In this document: piece after piece, positions 1-4,848 of the stretch
Layout: each line of letters starts with the position of its first letter
Numbering within the stretch: position 1 is the first letter of the stretch
Origin: Treponema sp.
GTDB lineage: Bacteria; Spirochaetota; Spirochaetia; Treponematales; Breznakiellaceae
DNA length: 14,405 bases
Assembly (NCBI GenBank): GCA_031281925.1
Contig: JAITES010000115.1
Location: 1-14,405, forward strand
Reading direction: 5' to 3'
Notes under the pieces: generated by a model
Told to the model about the DNA's origin: nothing
The model's database searches: none
What the model saw: only the letters and a program-made list of their open reading frames with translations
Program-made: the position numbers and the translations under genes

Positions 1-1
1 A

Positions 2-187
2 GGCGGTATTTCGGTAAAATCCCTGGGGAATCTTTTGAACGCGGCAGGAATCGGCGGCAAAATTGAAAAACATTACCTCAAGTTTCCCGACAGCCCTGCA
101 GGACTTACCGCGTGGAGCGCACGGGCTGACGCGCTCTGGGCCCGGGCAGGCAGCATGGCGGACATGGCTGAAAAAGACCTGAATTAA
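2..187 (+). CDS. C-terminal end of an unidentified protein (5' end outside window)
   Basis: An open frame enters from the left edge and ends at TAA (185-187). It gives 61 residues ending ...MAEKDLN. The frame is free of stops and has ordinary protein composition, with several Ala/Gly-rich helical stretches and two Trp residues (TAWSARADALWARAG). I do not recognise the family from this tail alone. It is the last gene of whatever lies to the left; the next gene is on the opposite strand, so this transcript should end within 188-420. Real coding is likely; function unknown. Confidence 0.6.
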   Translation, partial: GGISVKSLGNLLNAAGIGGKIEKHYLKFPDSPAGLTAWSARADALWARAGSMADMAEKDLN

Positions 188-340
188 GCAGCCGCTGTTT
201 ATTGACAAAGTTCCGTTGCCCCTGCTCCTTCTGGTGCGTATGCGGAAGCCCCTGCCCTTCACGCGGAAATTTTAAAAGCCTCTTCGGTCAGGCAGCTTAA
301 AATCAGAAAAAACTCACATGTTTTAATAGTAACTTTAAGA
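188..340. other. Gene-free convergent intergenic stretch
   Basis: Between the stop of the left-edge gene and the terminator of the leftward membrane protein I see no credible reading frame and no RNA gene. The right half is AT-rich. A TTGACA occurs near 199 without a convincing -10 at the right distance, so I do not call a promoter. Confidence 0.5.
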
Positions 341-362
341 AAAACTCCTCCGGAAGTTTTAG
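341..362 (-). terminator. Probable Rho-independent terminator of the leftward membrane protein gene
   Basis: Read leftward, about 5 nt after the stop codon of the membrane protein gene, AAAACT-T-CC-GGA-GG-AGTTTT can fold into a stem of 8 bp with one bulged T and a 3-nt loop. It runs into TTTTTCTT. The position and U-rich tail fit an intrinsic terminator; the GC content of the stem is low, so strength is uncertain. Confidence 0.45.
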
Positions 363-364
363 TC

Positions 365-1033
365 TCAGGAATGACGATATTTAAAAATTTTTTTTGGGGG
401 CAGGAATTTTCCTGCCCCCCGTTTTAATAGCAGAGCGGCGCCGTAAGCGACAAACACCGAAATAAGCCGATCCACTATATTGATCGGCAGCCGTGCGAGG
501 ATCTCTGCCGTTACGAGATTCAGGCCCTGCCTTAAAAGCCCGAGTTTGAAATATGTCTCGGGGGACAACGTTATGGGCACATGGATGACGGTCTCAATAA
601 AAACGGCGATAAGTCCTCCCAGAACACTTATCAAAGCGCACATGGCAAGACAAAACAGAAGCAGCATAACAAAACGGTCCAGCAGAGTAGGTTCCTCTCC
701 CTGAACAGATGCGGCGCCGTCATCCCATAAATTGAACGAGCCGCATTCCCGGGGGAAAAGCCGGATAAAGATCCATGTAAGGCAGGCGCTGGCGAGGCTG
801 CAGATACCGAAGAGGAAGTAAGCCCAGGAATTATTCCAGGGAAATTCAAAGCAAATAGTAGAGATGATGGCCGTAAAAAAACCGGCCCAAATACCTCCCG
901 AAAGGGTAACGCTGATGGTGAATACCGTATCCAGAAAAAGACCGGTTCCCAAAAATCTTGAGAAACCTCTCAGGGCATAATTTGCAGCACAACCGGCCAC
1001 ACAGAGCAAAATTCCGGAAAAGAACCGCTTCAT
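365..1033 (-). CDS. Multi-pass membrane protein, ECF S-component-like
   Basis: A 222-residue polytopic membrane protein. Hydrophobic segments lie at about 5-22, 30-50, 52-64, 70-92, 120-147 and 187-204, separated by a polar loop at 93-120. The stretch GTGLFLDTVFTISVTLSGGI (29-48) followed by a Gly-containing helix resembles the 'FLDT...G..G' pattern of ECF transporter S components and related sensor-type membrane domains. This is family-level inference, not proof, and no substrate can be given. The start is uncertain: in-frame ATGs exist at 1105, 1066 and 1033, none with a clear Shine-Dalgarno sequence. I chose 1033 because it gives a standard short cationic N-terminus and does not overlap the divergent kinase gene. 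The last codons form a GC-rich hairpin (396-419). The divergent arrangement with a sensor kinase suggests a shared signal or shared regulation. Confidence 0.7.
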   Translation of the reverse strand: MKRFFSGILLCVAGCAANYALRGFSRFLGTGLFLDTVFTISVTLSGGIWAGFFTAIISTICFEFPWNNSWAYFLFGICSLASACLTWIFIRLFPRECGSFNLWDDGAASVQGEEPTLLDRFVMLLLFCLAMCALISVLGGLIAVFIETVIHVPITLSPETYFKLGLLRQGLNLVTAEILARLPINIVDRLISVFVAYGAALLLKRGAGKFLPPKKIFKYRHS

Positions 1034-1080
1034 CACGGAAAATAATACACCATTTTTTCTATCCATGATACTGTAACAGC

Positions 1081-2277
1081 ATGATGTTGAATTCGGGCCG
1101 TCCAAAACTTTTTCTTTTGATGCTGCTTCTCTATATGATACCGGCCTTTCTCCATGGATCGGAAGATACCATGAACAAGCTCATGGAATACTGGCTGGAC
1201 GTGGAAGAGAATCTCCATCGGGCCGCAAGTTCGAAGGCCGCAGGAAATTACAATGACGAAATAAAAGAAAAACTCCTTGTCAGCATCAGGGAATTCCGCC
1301 TTATAGCAGACACTTACACTGCCTCTCCGCTTTACTGGCAATATGAAGCGGCAAAACTAATATCCCCTGCCGCCAAAGAAAACATGGAAAAATATATTGA
1401 TAAATGTATGGCAGCGGTTTCATCGGATATGATAGAAGAGGCAGGCATAGAAGCGGCCAGCATCCGCGCGGGGCTGCTCGAATGGCGGCGGATGAATTCC
1501 GAACTTCAGGATGCCCTTTTCAACCGCTTCTTCTATGTATTCTGCCTTTTTGTCCTAATCATCAGCATTCTGATGATAAGCCACTTTTTCCTGCACAACG
1601 CTCTGCACCACTCCCGGACGCTGCAAAGAGATTCCGCGGCCTTTACCCGGCAGATAATGGCAGCCCAGGAAAAGGAACGATACCGGATCTCTTCGGAATT
1701 GCATGATACTGCCCTGCAGGATCTGGGGCGGCTCATCCAGCTTGTGGAAAAGACCGAAGGGGGCGCGTCGGGTCCGGTTTCATCAATGGTAAAAGAAATT
1801 GCAAAAGAAATCCGTTTGCTTTGTACCGGAATCATGCCGCCCAATTTCTCCAGATTCAAATTTACGGATCTGCTTATGGAACTCTGTATCAATTTTGAAA
1901 AACGGACAGGGATAGAATGCCGGGCATCCATTGCCGATAATCTCAACCTTGTCAATTTGGGGCCGGACATGGAACTCCAGTGTTACCGCATCATTCAGGA
2001 GGCTCTTTCCAATGTAGAAAAACATGCCCATGCCGCAGAGGCGGTGGTCAGTGTCCGCAAAAATCAAAAGGGCAATACCAAAAGCATTGTCTTTACCGTT
2101 TCCGACGATGGCGCCGGTTTTTCTCCTCCTTCAAAACTTGACAGTCTGAAGAGTAGCGGCAGCCTGGGTCTCCGGGGAATGTACGAAAGGGCCTCCATTT
2201 TGGGCGGGGAACTTTCCATCAAAAGCGAAAGGGACGGAGGAACCATGGTTCGCCTTGAGCTTCCTCTTGAATTGTAG
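1081..2277 (+). CDS. Sensor histidine kinase, NarL/DegS type (HisKA_3 + HATPase_c)
   Basis: A 398-residue membrane sensor kinase. Residues 1-27 form a signal-anchor (hydrophobic 9-24), 28-149 a mostly helical extracytoplasmic region, and about 150-172 a second transmembrane helix. The dimerisation/phosphoacceptor helix follows: EKERYRISSELHDTALQDLG, with H208 as the likely phosphorylated His, in the HisKA_3 arrangement. The ATPase domain shows an N-box (YRIIQEALSNVEKHAH, N311), G1 (DDGAGF, 342-347) and G2 (GSLGLRGMYERA, 360-371). This class normally phosphorylates a LuxR/NarL-type response regulator, but none is encoded in the window, so the partner is elsewhere. The extracytoplasmic region matches no sensor fold that I can name. 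The first ATG (1081) is used because it gives an intact signal-anchor; no clear ribosome binding site precedes it. Confidence 0.9.
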   Translation: MMLNSGRPKLFLLMLLLYMIPAFLHGSEDTMNKLMEYWLDVEENLHRAASSKAAGNYNDEIKEKLLVSIREFRLIADTYTASPLYWQYEAAKLISPAAKENMEKYIDKCMAAVSSDMIEEAGIEAASIRAGLLEWRRMNSELQDALFNRFFYVFCLFVLIISILMISHFFLHNALHHSRTLQRDSAAFTRQIMAAQEKERYRISSELHDTALQDLGRLIQLVEKTEGGASGPVSSMVKEIAKEIRLLCTGIMPPNFSRFKFTDLLMELCINFEKRTGIECRASIADNLNLVNLGPDMELQCYRIIQEALSNVEKHAHAAEAVVSVRKNQKGNTKSIVFTVSDDGAGFSPPSKLDSLKSSGSLGLRGMYERASILGGELSIKSERDGGTMVRLELPLEL

Positions 2278-2298
2278 ATAAAATTTGATATACTGGGC

Positions 2299-2327
2299 TT
2301 GTTCGAGAAACTGAAGTTTCCGGACAA
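2299..2327 (+). repeat. Imperfect 12-bp hairpin in the kinase-protease gap
   Basis: TTGTTCG-A-GAAAC, then loop TGAA, then GTTTC-CGGACAA. The arms pair over 12 bp (one T·G pair) with a single bulged A. No T-run follows, so it is not a standard terminator. It could be a REP-like element or an RNA-stability hairpin; only one copy is seen here. Confidence 0.5.
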
Positions 2328-2342
2328 ACAAATAATTTCCGT

Positions 2343-2366
2343 GAGCCCCGGGGCTCGGAGAGACAC
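2343..2366 (+). promoter_or_regulatory. 14-bp GC palindrome abutting the ribosome binding site of the M48 gene
   Basis: GAGCCCCGGGGCTC (2343-2356) is a perfect palindrome immediately followed by GGAGAG (2357-2362), which sits 4 nt before the ATG of the protease gene. The Shine-Dalgarno sequence supports that start. The palindrome could be a DNA-binding site or, if base-paired in RNA, could affect ribosome access. Its role is unknown. Confidence 0.5.
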
Positions 2367-3179
2367 ATGAAAAGAACCATATTTATCATTATTGCCGTTA
2401 TTATTATGCTCTATTTCGGCTGTTCCAGTAACCCTATGACAGGTAAGAGTACCATGGCGCTGGTCAGTAACCAGGAGCTTCTGGCAAGTTCCTTCGAGCA
2501 GTACGATACCTTCCTCAAGGAGAATAAGGTTATCGAAGGAACTGCGGACGCCAGGATGGTACAGCGGATCGGCGACAAGATTAAAGGCTCCGCCGAAAAA
2601 TGGCTTAAATCCGAAGGCAACGGCGATTACCTCAAGGATTACCGGTGGGAATACCATCTGGTAGAAAGCAAGGAAGTGAACGCATGGTGTATGCCCGGAG
2701 GAAAGATCGTGGTCTATACGGGGATTCTTCCGGTTACCAAGACTGAAGCCGCACTGGCGGCTGTTATGGGCCACGAGGTCTGCCATGCCCTTCTCAACCA
2801 CGGCCAGCAGCGCATGAGCGCCGATGTTATTCAGCAGTTGGGCGCCTCGGGTGTAAGCATTCTTACCGGTTCCCGAAGCCCCGCTTCCCAGCAGTTGGCC
2901 ATGACCGCTTACGGGGCAGGTTCCCACCTTTTCGGCATCCTGCCTTTCAGCAGAAGCCATGAAAGCGAAGCGGATCATTACGGCCTCATCCTGATGGCTA
3001 TTGCAGGCTACAACCCCCAGGAAGCGGTTACGTTCTGGGAACGAATGGCAAGCCTTTCCGGGGGCAGTACCCCGGAATTCCTTTCGACCCACCCTTCGGA
3101 TTCTACCCGGATAAGGCAGATTCAGAACTGGATACCCGAAGCGAAGGAAAAGGCCGCAAGTTTCGGCGTGAGCTTCTAA
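2367..3179 (+). CDS. M48-family metalloprotease lipoprotein (LoiP/YggG-like)
   Basis: A 270-residue zinc endopeptidase predicted to be a lipoprotein. The N-terminus is a lipoprotein signal ending in a lipobox with Cys19 (LYFGC). The M48 core includes NAWCMPGGKIVVYTGIL (105-121), the zinc motif HEVCH (H136, E137, H140), a third-ligand motif HESEAD (198-203, E199 and D203) and the STHPS segment (240-244) typical of the LoiP/YggG/BepA group. Family members act in the periplasm on envelope or misfolded outer-membrane proteins; the specific substrate is not known here. Unlike BepA it has no TPR tail and ends soon after the catalytic domain. A good Shine-Dalgarno sequence precedes the ATG and a terminator follows, so it is probably a single-gene unit. 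Confidence 0.93.
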   Translation: MKRTIFIIIAVIIMLYFGCSSNPMTGKSTMALVSNQELLASSFEQYDTFLKENKVIEGTADARMVQRIGDKIKGSAEKWLKSEGNGDYLKDYRWEYHLVESKEVNAWCMPGGKIVVYTGILPVTKTEAALAAVMGHEVCHALLNHGQQRMSADVIQQLGASGVSILTGSRSPASQQLAMTAYGAGSHLFGILPFSRSHESEADHYGLILMAIAGYNPQEAVTFWERMASLSGGSTPEFLSTHPSDSTRIRQIQNWIPEAKEKAASFGVSF

Positions 3180-3197
3180 ACGCCGTTTGACACAATG

Positions 3198-3220
3198 CCC
3201 CGCTCAGGCGGGGTTATTTA
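3198..3220 (+). terminator. Rho-independent terminator after the M48 protease gene
   Basis: CCCCGC (3198-3203), loop TCAG, GCGGGG (3208-3213), then TTATTTA. The stem is a perfect 6 bp of G/C pairs with a T-rich tail, 18 nt after the stop codon. Read on the other strand the stem is not followed by Ts, so it acts for rightward transcription only. Confidence 0.75.
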
Positions 3221-3222
3221 GT

Positions 3223-3256
3223 GTCTGTCCATAATGTAGACACATTATGGACAGAC
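3223..3256. repeat. Perfect 14-bp inverted repeat with 6-nt loop
   Basis: GTCTGTCCATAATG (3223-3236), spacer TAGACA, CATTATGGACAGAC (3243-3256). It lies in the convergent gap between the protease and lipoprotein genes. The right arm plus one base, CATTATGGACAGACT, recurs at 8665-8679. A second, mutually exclusive short stem, GTGTCT (3221-3226) with AGACAC (3238-3243), overlaps it. No T-run follows on either strand. Confidence 0.8.
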
Positions 3257-3300
3257 TGCCTTAAAATGTTAGGAAAAAAATTTCTGCCCGGCCCTTTGCG

Positions 3301-3759
3301 TTACTGTCTGGTCCAGGTACCGTCAAAAGATAGTGCGTATGCCCCGAATTCGCTTAAAGTGAGACTTGAACCGGACAGATTTGCGCTGCCCTTTATATCA
3401 ACACTATTTATGTTCAGGGTTAAAGTTGTACCACCGTATTTATATGAACCACTTAAAGTAGTCATTTCTCCCGTTTTTAAGGAGTAGGTGGTATTGGTAA
3501 ATTCAAGCGTGTAAGTAACATAAGTACCAACAGATCTGGTATATGTTCCTGCCAGGGATTCACCGCCCTTGCTGTTACCACTGCCGTAACCACTATTGCT
3601 GCCGCTGCCTTTATGATCATCACCGTTATTATCGCTATAATCGCCACCGATGTCGTCATGCCCGGGGTCGATAAATGTGCCGCTGCACGCGGCAGAAAAG
3701 AAGGCCGCCGCAACGAGAGCGATAATCCCGATCAGGGTGAATGTGTTTTTTGTTTTCAT
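3301..3759 (-). CDS. Small lipoprotein with Gly/Ser/Asp-rich linker
   Basis: A 152-residue predicted lipoprotein of unknown function. Residues 1-25 are a lipoprotein signal with lipobox SAAC (Cys25). About 26-68 is low-complexity and rich in Gly, Ser, Asn and Asp, a flexible tether. The rest is Thr/Ser/Gly-rich with alternating hydrophobic residues and repeated short strands (GTYT, GSYKYGG, GSANLSG, GTWT), which suggests a small beta-sheet domain; similar domains are common in treponemal lipoproteins (inference). The ATG at 3759 is preferred over an upstream TTG (3771) because GGGGA sits 5 nt upstream of it. It lies 15 nt after the outer membrane protein stop codon on the same strand, so the two are very likely co-transcribed. 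Confidence 0.8.
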   Translation of the reverse strand: MKTKNTFTLIGIIALVAAAFFSAACSGTFIDPGHDDIGGDYSDNNGDDHKGSGSNSGYGSGNSKGGESLAGTYTRSVGTYVTYTLEFTNTTYSLKTGEMTTLSGSYKYGGTTLTLNINSVDIKGSANLSGSSLTLSEFGAYALSFDGTWTRQ

Positions 3760-3774
3760 ACGGGTCCCCAAAAA

Positions 3775-4311
3775 TTAGAATGTCCCGCCGATAATAAGCC
3801 CCGGCTGCCAGCCCTGGGGGGTAACAGGAACGAAGCCTGATTTTGAGTACACGTAGGCTATTGACGGCTCTACAAAGAAATGCTTGCCGAATACCAGTTT
3901 GTAGCCCGCTTTCAGGGAGGCGGTTACACCGGAAAAGCCGGCGTGGTCCGTATCGGGCGCTTTCCCGTCCACCGAGAGGGCGTTAAAACCCACCCCCGCG
4001 TCAAGGAAGAGCCCGTCCAGGCCCGGCTTGTAATACCATCTCCCATGGGCTGTAAGGCCGAAGTAGAGGATATCAATGTCTGAAGCTTTGCCAAACCACA
4101 AATCAAGAACGCCCCCCGCGCTAAAGTGCGGGGCCACCAGATATTCGAAGGCCGGCGACAGGGCGATGAGGTTGTTGTCCTGGTCAAAGTCGGTATAGAT
4201 GACGCCCTTGAGCAGCGGGAAAGTGTCCAATCCCACCGCTATTTTGTTCGTTTGGGCGAATGCAGTTGCTGCCAGAACCGCCAGGAGAAAAACATAGATC
4301 ATCTTTTTCAT
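3775..4311 (-). CDS. Predicted outer-membrane beta-barrel protein
   Basis: A 178-residue exported protein. The N-terminus MKKMIYVFLLAVLAATAFAQ is a typical Sec signal with a cleavage site after AFA (17-19). The mature part shows alternating hydrophobic/polar strands, Gly and aromatic residues at strand ends (LYFGLTAHGRWYYKPG, LFLDAGVGFNAL, FFVEPSIAYVYS) and a C-terminal Phe (IIGGTF). This pattern is typical of small outer-membrane beta-barrels recognised by the Bam machinery. No family name can be given. The start at 4311 is chosen over an upstream in-frame ATG because AAGGGAG lies 7 nt before it and the signal peptide begins there. It is the first gene of a two-gene unit with the lipoprotein. 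A long, highly structured leader precedes it. Confidence 0.82.
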   Translation of the reverse strand: MKKMIYVFLLAVLAATAFAQTNKIAVGLDTFPLLKGVIYTDFDQDNNLIALSPAFEYLVAPHFSAGGVLDLWFGKASDIDILYFGLTAHGRWYYKPGLDGLFLDAGVGFNALSVDGKAPDTDHAGFSGVTASLKAGYKLVFGKHFFVEPSIAYVYSKSGFVPVTPQGWQPGLIIGGTF

Positions 4312-4324
4312 GAAGTGACTCCCT

Positions 4325-4346
4325 TGTGTATATTTTTCTATACACA
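4325..4346 (-). promoter_or_regulatory. Inverted repeat abutting the ribosome binding site of the outer membrane protein gene
   Basis: TGTGTATA (4325-4332), 6-nt spacer, TATACACA (4339-4346): a perfect 8-bp inverted repeat. In the leftward RNA the hairpin ends right at the Shine-Dalgarno AAGGGAG (4319-4325), so folding or protein binding could control translation. It could equally be a DNA operator. Confidence 0.6.
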
Positions 4347-4349
4347 GTA

Positions 4350-4367
4350 TGTACGGTTTACCGTACA
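4350..4367 (-). promoter_or_regulatory. Perfect palindrome, operator- or hairpin-like
   Basis: TGTACGGTTTACCGTACA: two 8-bp arms around TT. This is the classic form of a dimeric repressor site, and in RNA it would give a 7-bp stem with a tetraloop. It lies 3 bp from the 4325-4346 repeat and downstream of the predicted transcription start. Confidence 0.6.
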
Positions 4368-4376
4368 CGAAAGATA

Positions 4377-4392
4377 CTCCCCTCAGGGGGAG
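4377..4392 (-). repeat. GC-rich hairpin in the leader
   Basis: CTCCCC (4377-4382), loop TCAG, GGGGAG (4387-4392). Six perfect pairs. In the leftward transcript it is followed by UAUCUUU, a weak U-rich run, so it might act as a leaky terminator or attenuator. It is a member of a run of four inverted repeats in this leader. Confidence 0.55.
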
Positions 4393-4395
4393 CGG

Positions 4396-4430
4396 TTTTC
4401 CTTAATTTACCCCAAAGATTAAGAGGAAAA
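4396..4430 (-). repeat. Long imperfect hairpin in the leader
   Basis: TTTTCCTTAAT (4396-4406) pairs with ATTAAG-AG-GAAAA (4418-4430) over 11 bp with a 2-nt bulge and an 11-nt loop. It is the first hairpin after the predicted transcription start of the outer membrane protein operon. Confidence 0.5.
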
Positions 4431-4455
4431 TCATAAGGACATTACCTTAAACACA

Positions 4456-4484
4456 ATAATATTATGAATACGGCAATTTGTCAA
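4456..4484 (-). promoter_or_regulatory. Sigma70-type promoter of the outer membrane protein-lipoprotein operon
   Basis: Read leftward: TTGACA (4484-4479), 17 nt, TATTAT (4461-4456). The -35 is perfect and the spacing is optimal. Transcription would start near 4449, giving a leader of about 138 nt before the ATG at 4311. An additional short repeat TAAGG-6-CCTTA (4434-4449) straddles the expected start point and could be an operator. Confidence 0.72.
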
Positions 4485-4505
4485 TCACTAAAAGGCACTT
4501 AATAT
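4478..4505 (+). promoter_or_regulatory. Candidate promoter of the XRE regulator gene, back-to-back with the opposite promoter
   Basis: Rightward: TTGTCA (4478-4483), 16 nt, TAATAT (4500-4505). The -35 element is the same DNA as the leftward TTGACA, because TTTGTCAA is nearly self-complementary. Spacing is slightly short. Transcription would start near 4512, close to the AGGTGG ribosome binding site. Confidence 0.45.
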
Positions 4506-4527
4506 TGCTTAGGTGGTATAGATAAAA

Positions 4528-4848
4528 ATGGCAGGTCTTCGGGAAATTTTGGCTGATAACATGAGGAAGATCCGGCGCAAACGCGGCTTGACCCAGGCAA
4601 AACTGGCCGAAAAAGCGGAAGTTTCCACCCATTTTATAGCCATGATTGAAATTGCCCGGAAATTTCCGGCTCCCGAAACTCTTGACCGGATAGCGGCGGC
4701 CCTGGGCATTGAAACCTATCAGTTATTTTCCGGCCCGGTTTTCCCGGAAAAGGACTTGTTGTGGCTCCGGCAGTCGTTATTAAACGATATTGAACGGGTA
4801 GTTGGCGAGGCGGTGGAAAAAATCATTGCGGAAAAATACAAAGATTAG
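4528..4848 (+). CDS. XRE-family transcriptional regulator
   Basis: A 106-residue DNA-binding protein. Residues 8-62 form a Cro/C1-type helix-turn-helix: NMRKIRRKRGLTQAKLAEKA, then EVSTHFIAMIE (recognition region) and PAPETLDRIAAALGIETYQLF. About 75-104 is a predicted amphipathic helix that could serve as a dimerisation or small-molecule arm. The gene diverges from the outer membrane protein-lipoprotein operon, with back-to-back promoters and palindromic sites between them. The simplest inference is that it controls that operon and itself. AGGTGG lies 11 nt upstream of the ATG, somewhat far. Its 3' end overlaps the convergent membrane protein gene by 26 bp (4823-4848). Confidence 0.88.
   Translation: MAGLREILADNMRKIRRKRGLTQAKLAEKAEVSTHFIAMIEIARKFPAPETLDRIAAALGIETYQLFSGPVFPEKDLLWLRQSLLNDIERVVGEAVEKIIAEKYKD

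Noticed and set aside
396..419. 10-bp GC-rich hairpin as a terminator
   Set aside because: It lies inside the last codons of the leftward gene and, read leftward, is followed by As. Read rightward it has only CGTTTT after it, about 200 bp from the left-edge gene, so support is weak.
2064..3092. Leftward 342-codon open frame opposite the M48 protease gene
   Set aside because: Antisense to a clear protease with zinc motif; the composition is unlike a real protein and it crosses two genes.
3226..3253. dif/XerCD-type recombination site (11-bp arms around a 6-bp spacer)
   Set aside because: The outer geometry fits, but the typical CATAA and TTATG core motifs are 10 bp apart here rather than flanking a 6-bp centre, and the arms are perfectly symmetric, unlike dif.
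3221..3487. Rightward 88-codon open frame after the protease
   Set aside because: It begins inside the inverted repeat and runs antisense through the lipoprotein gene, without ribosome binding site or protein-like features.
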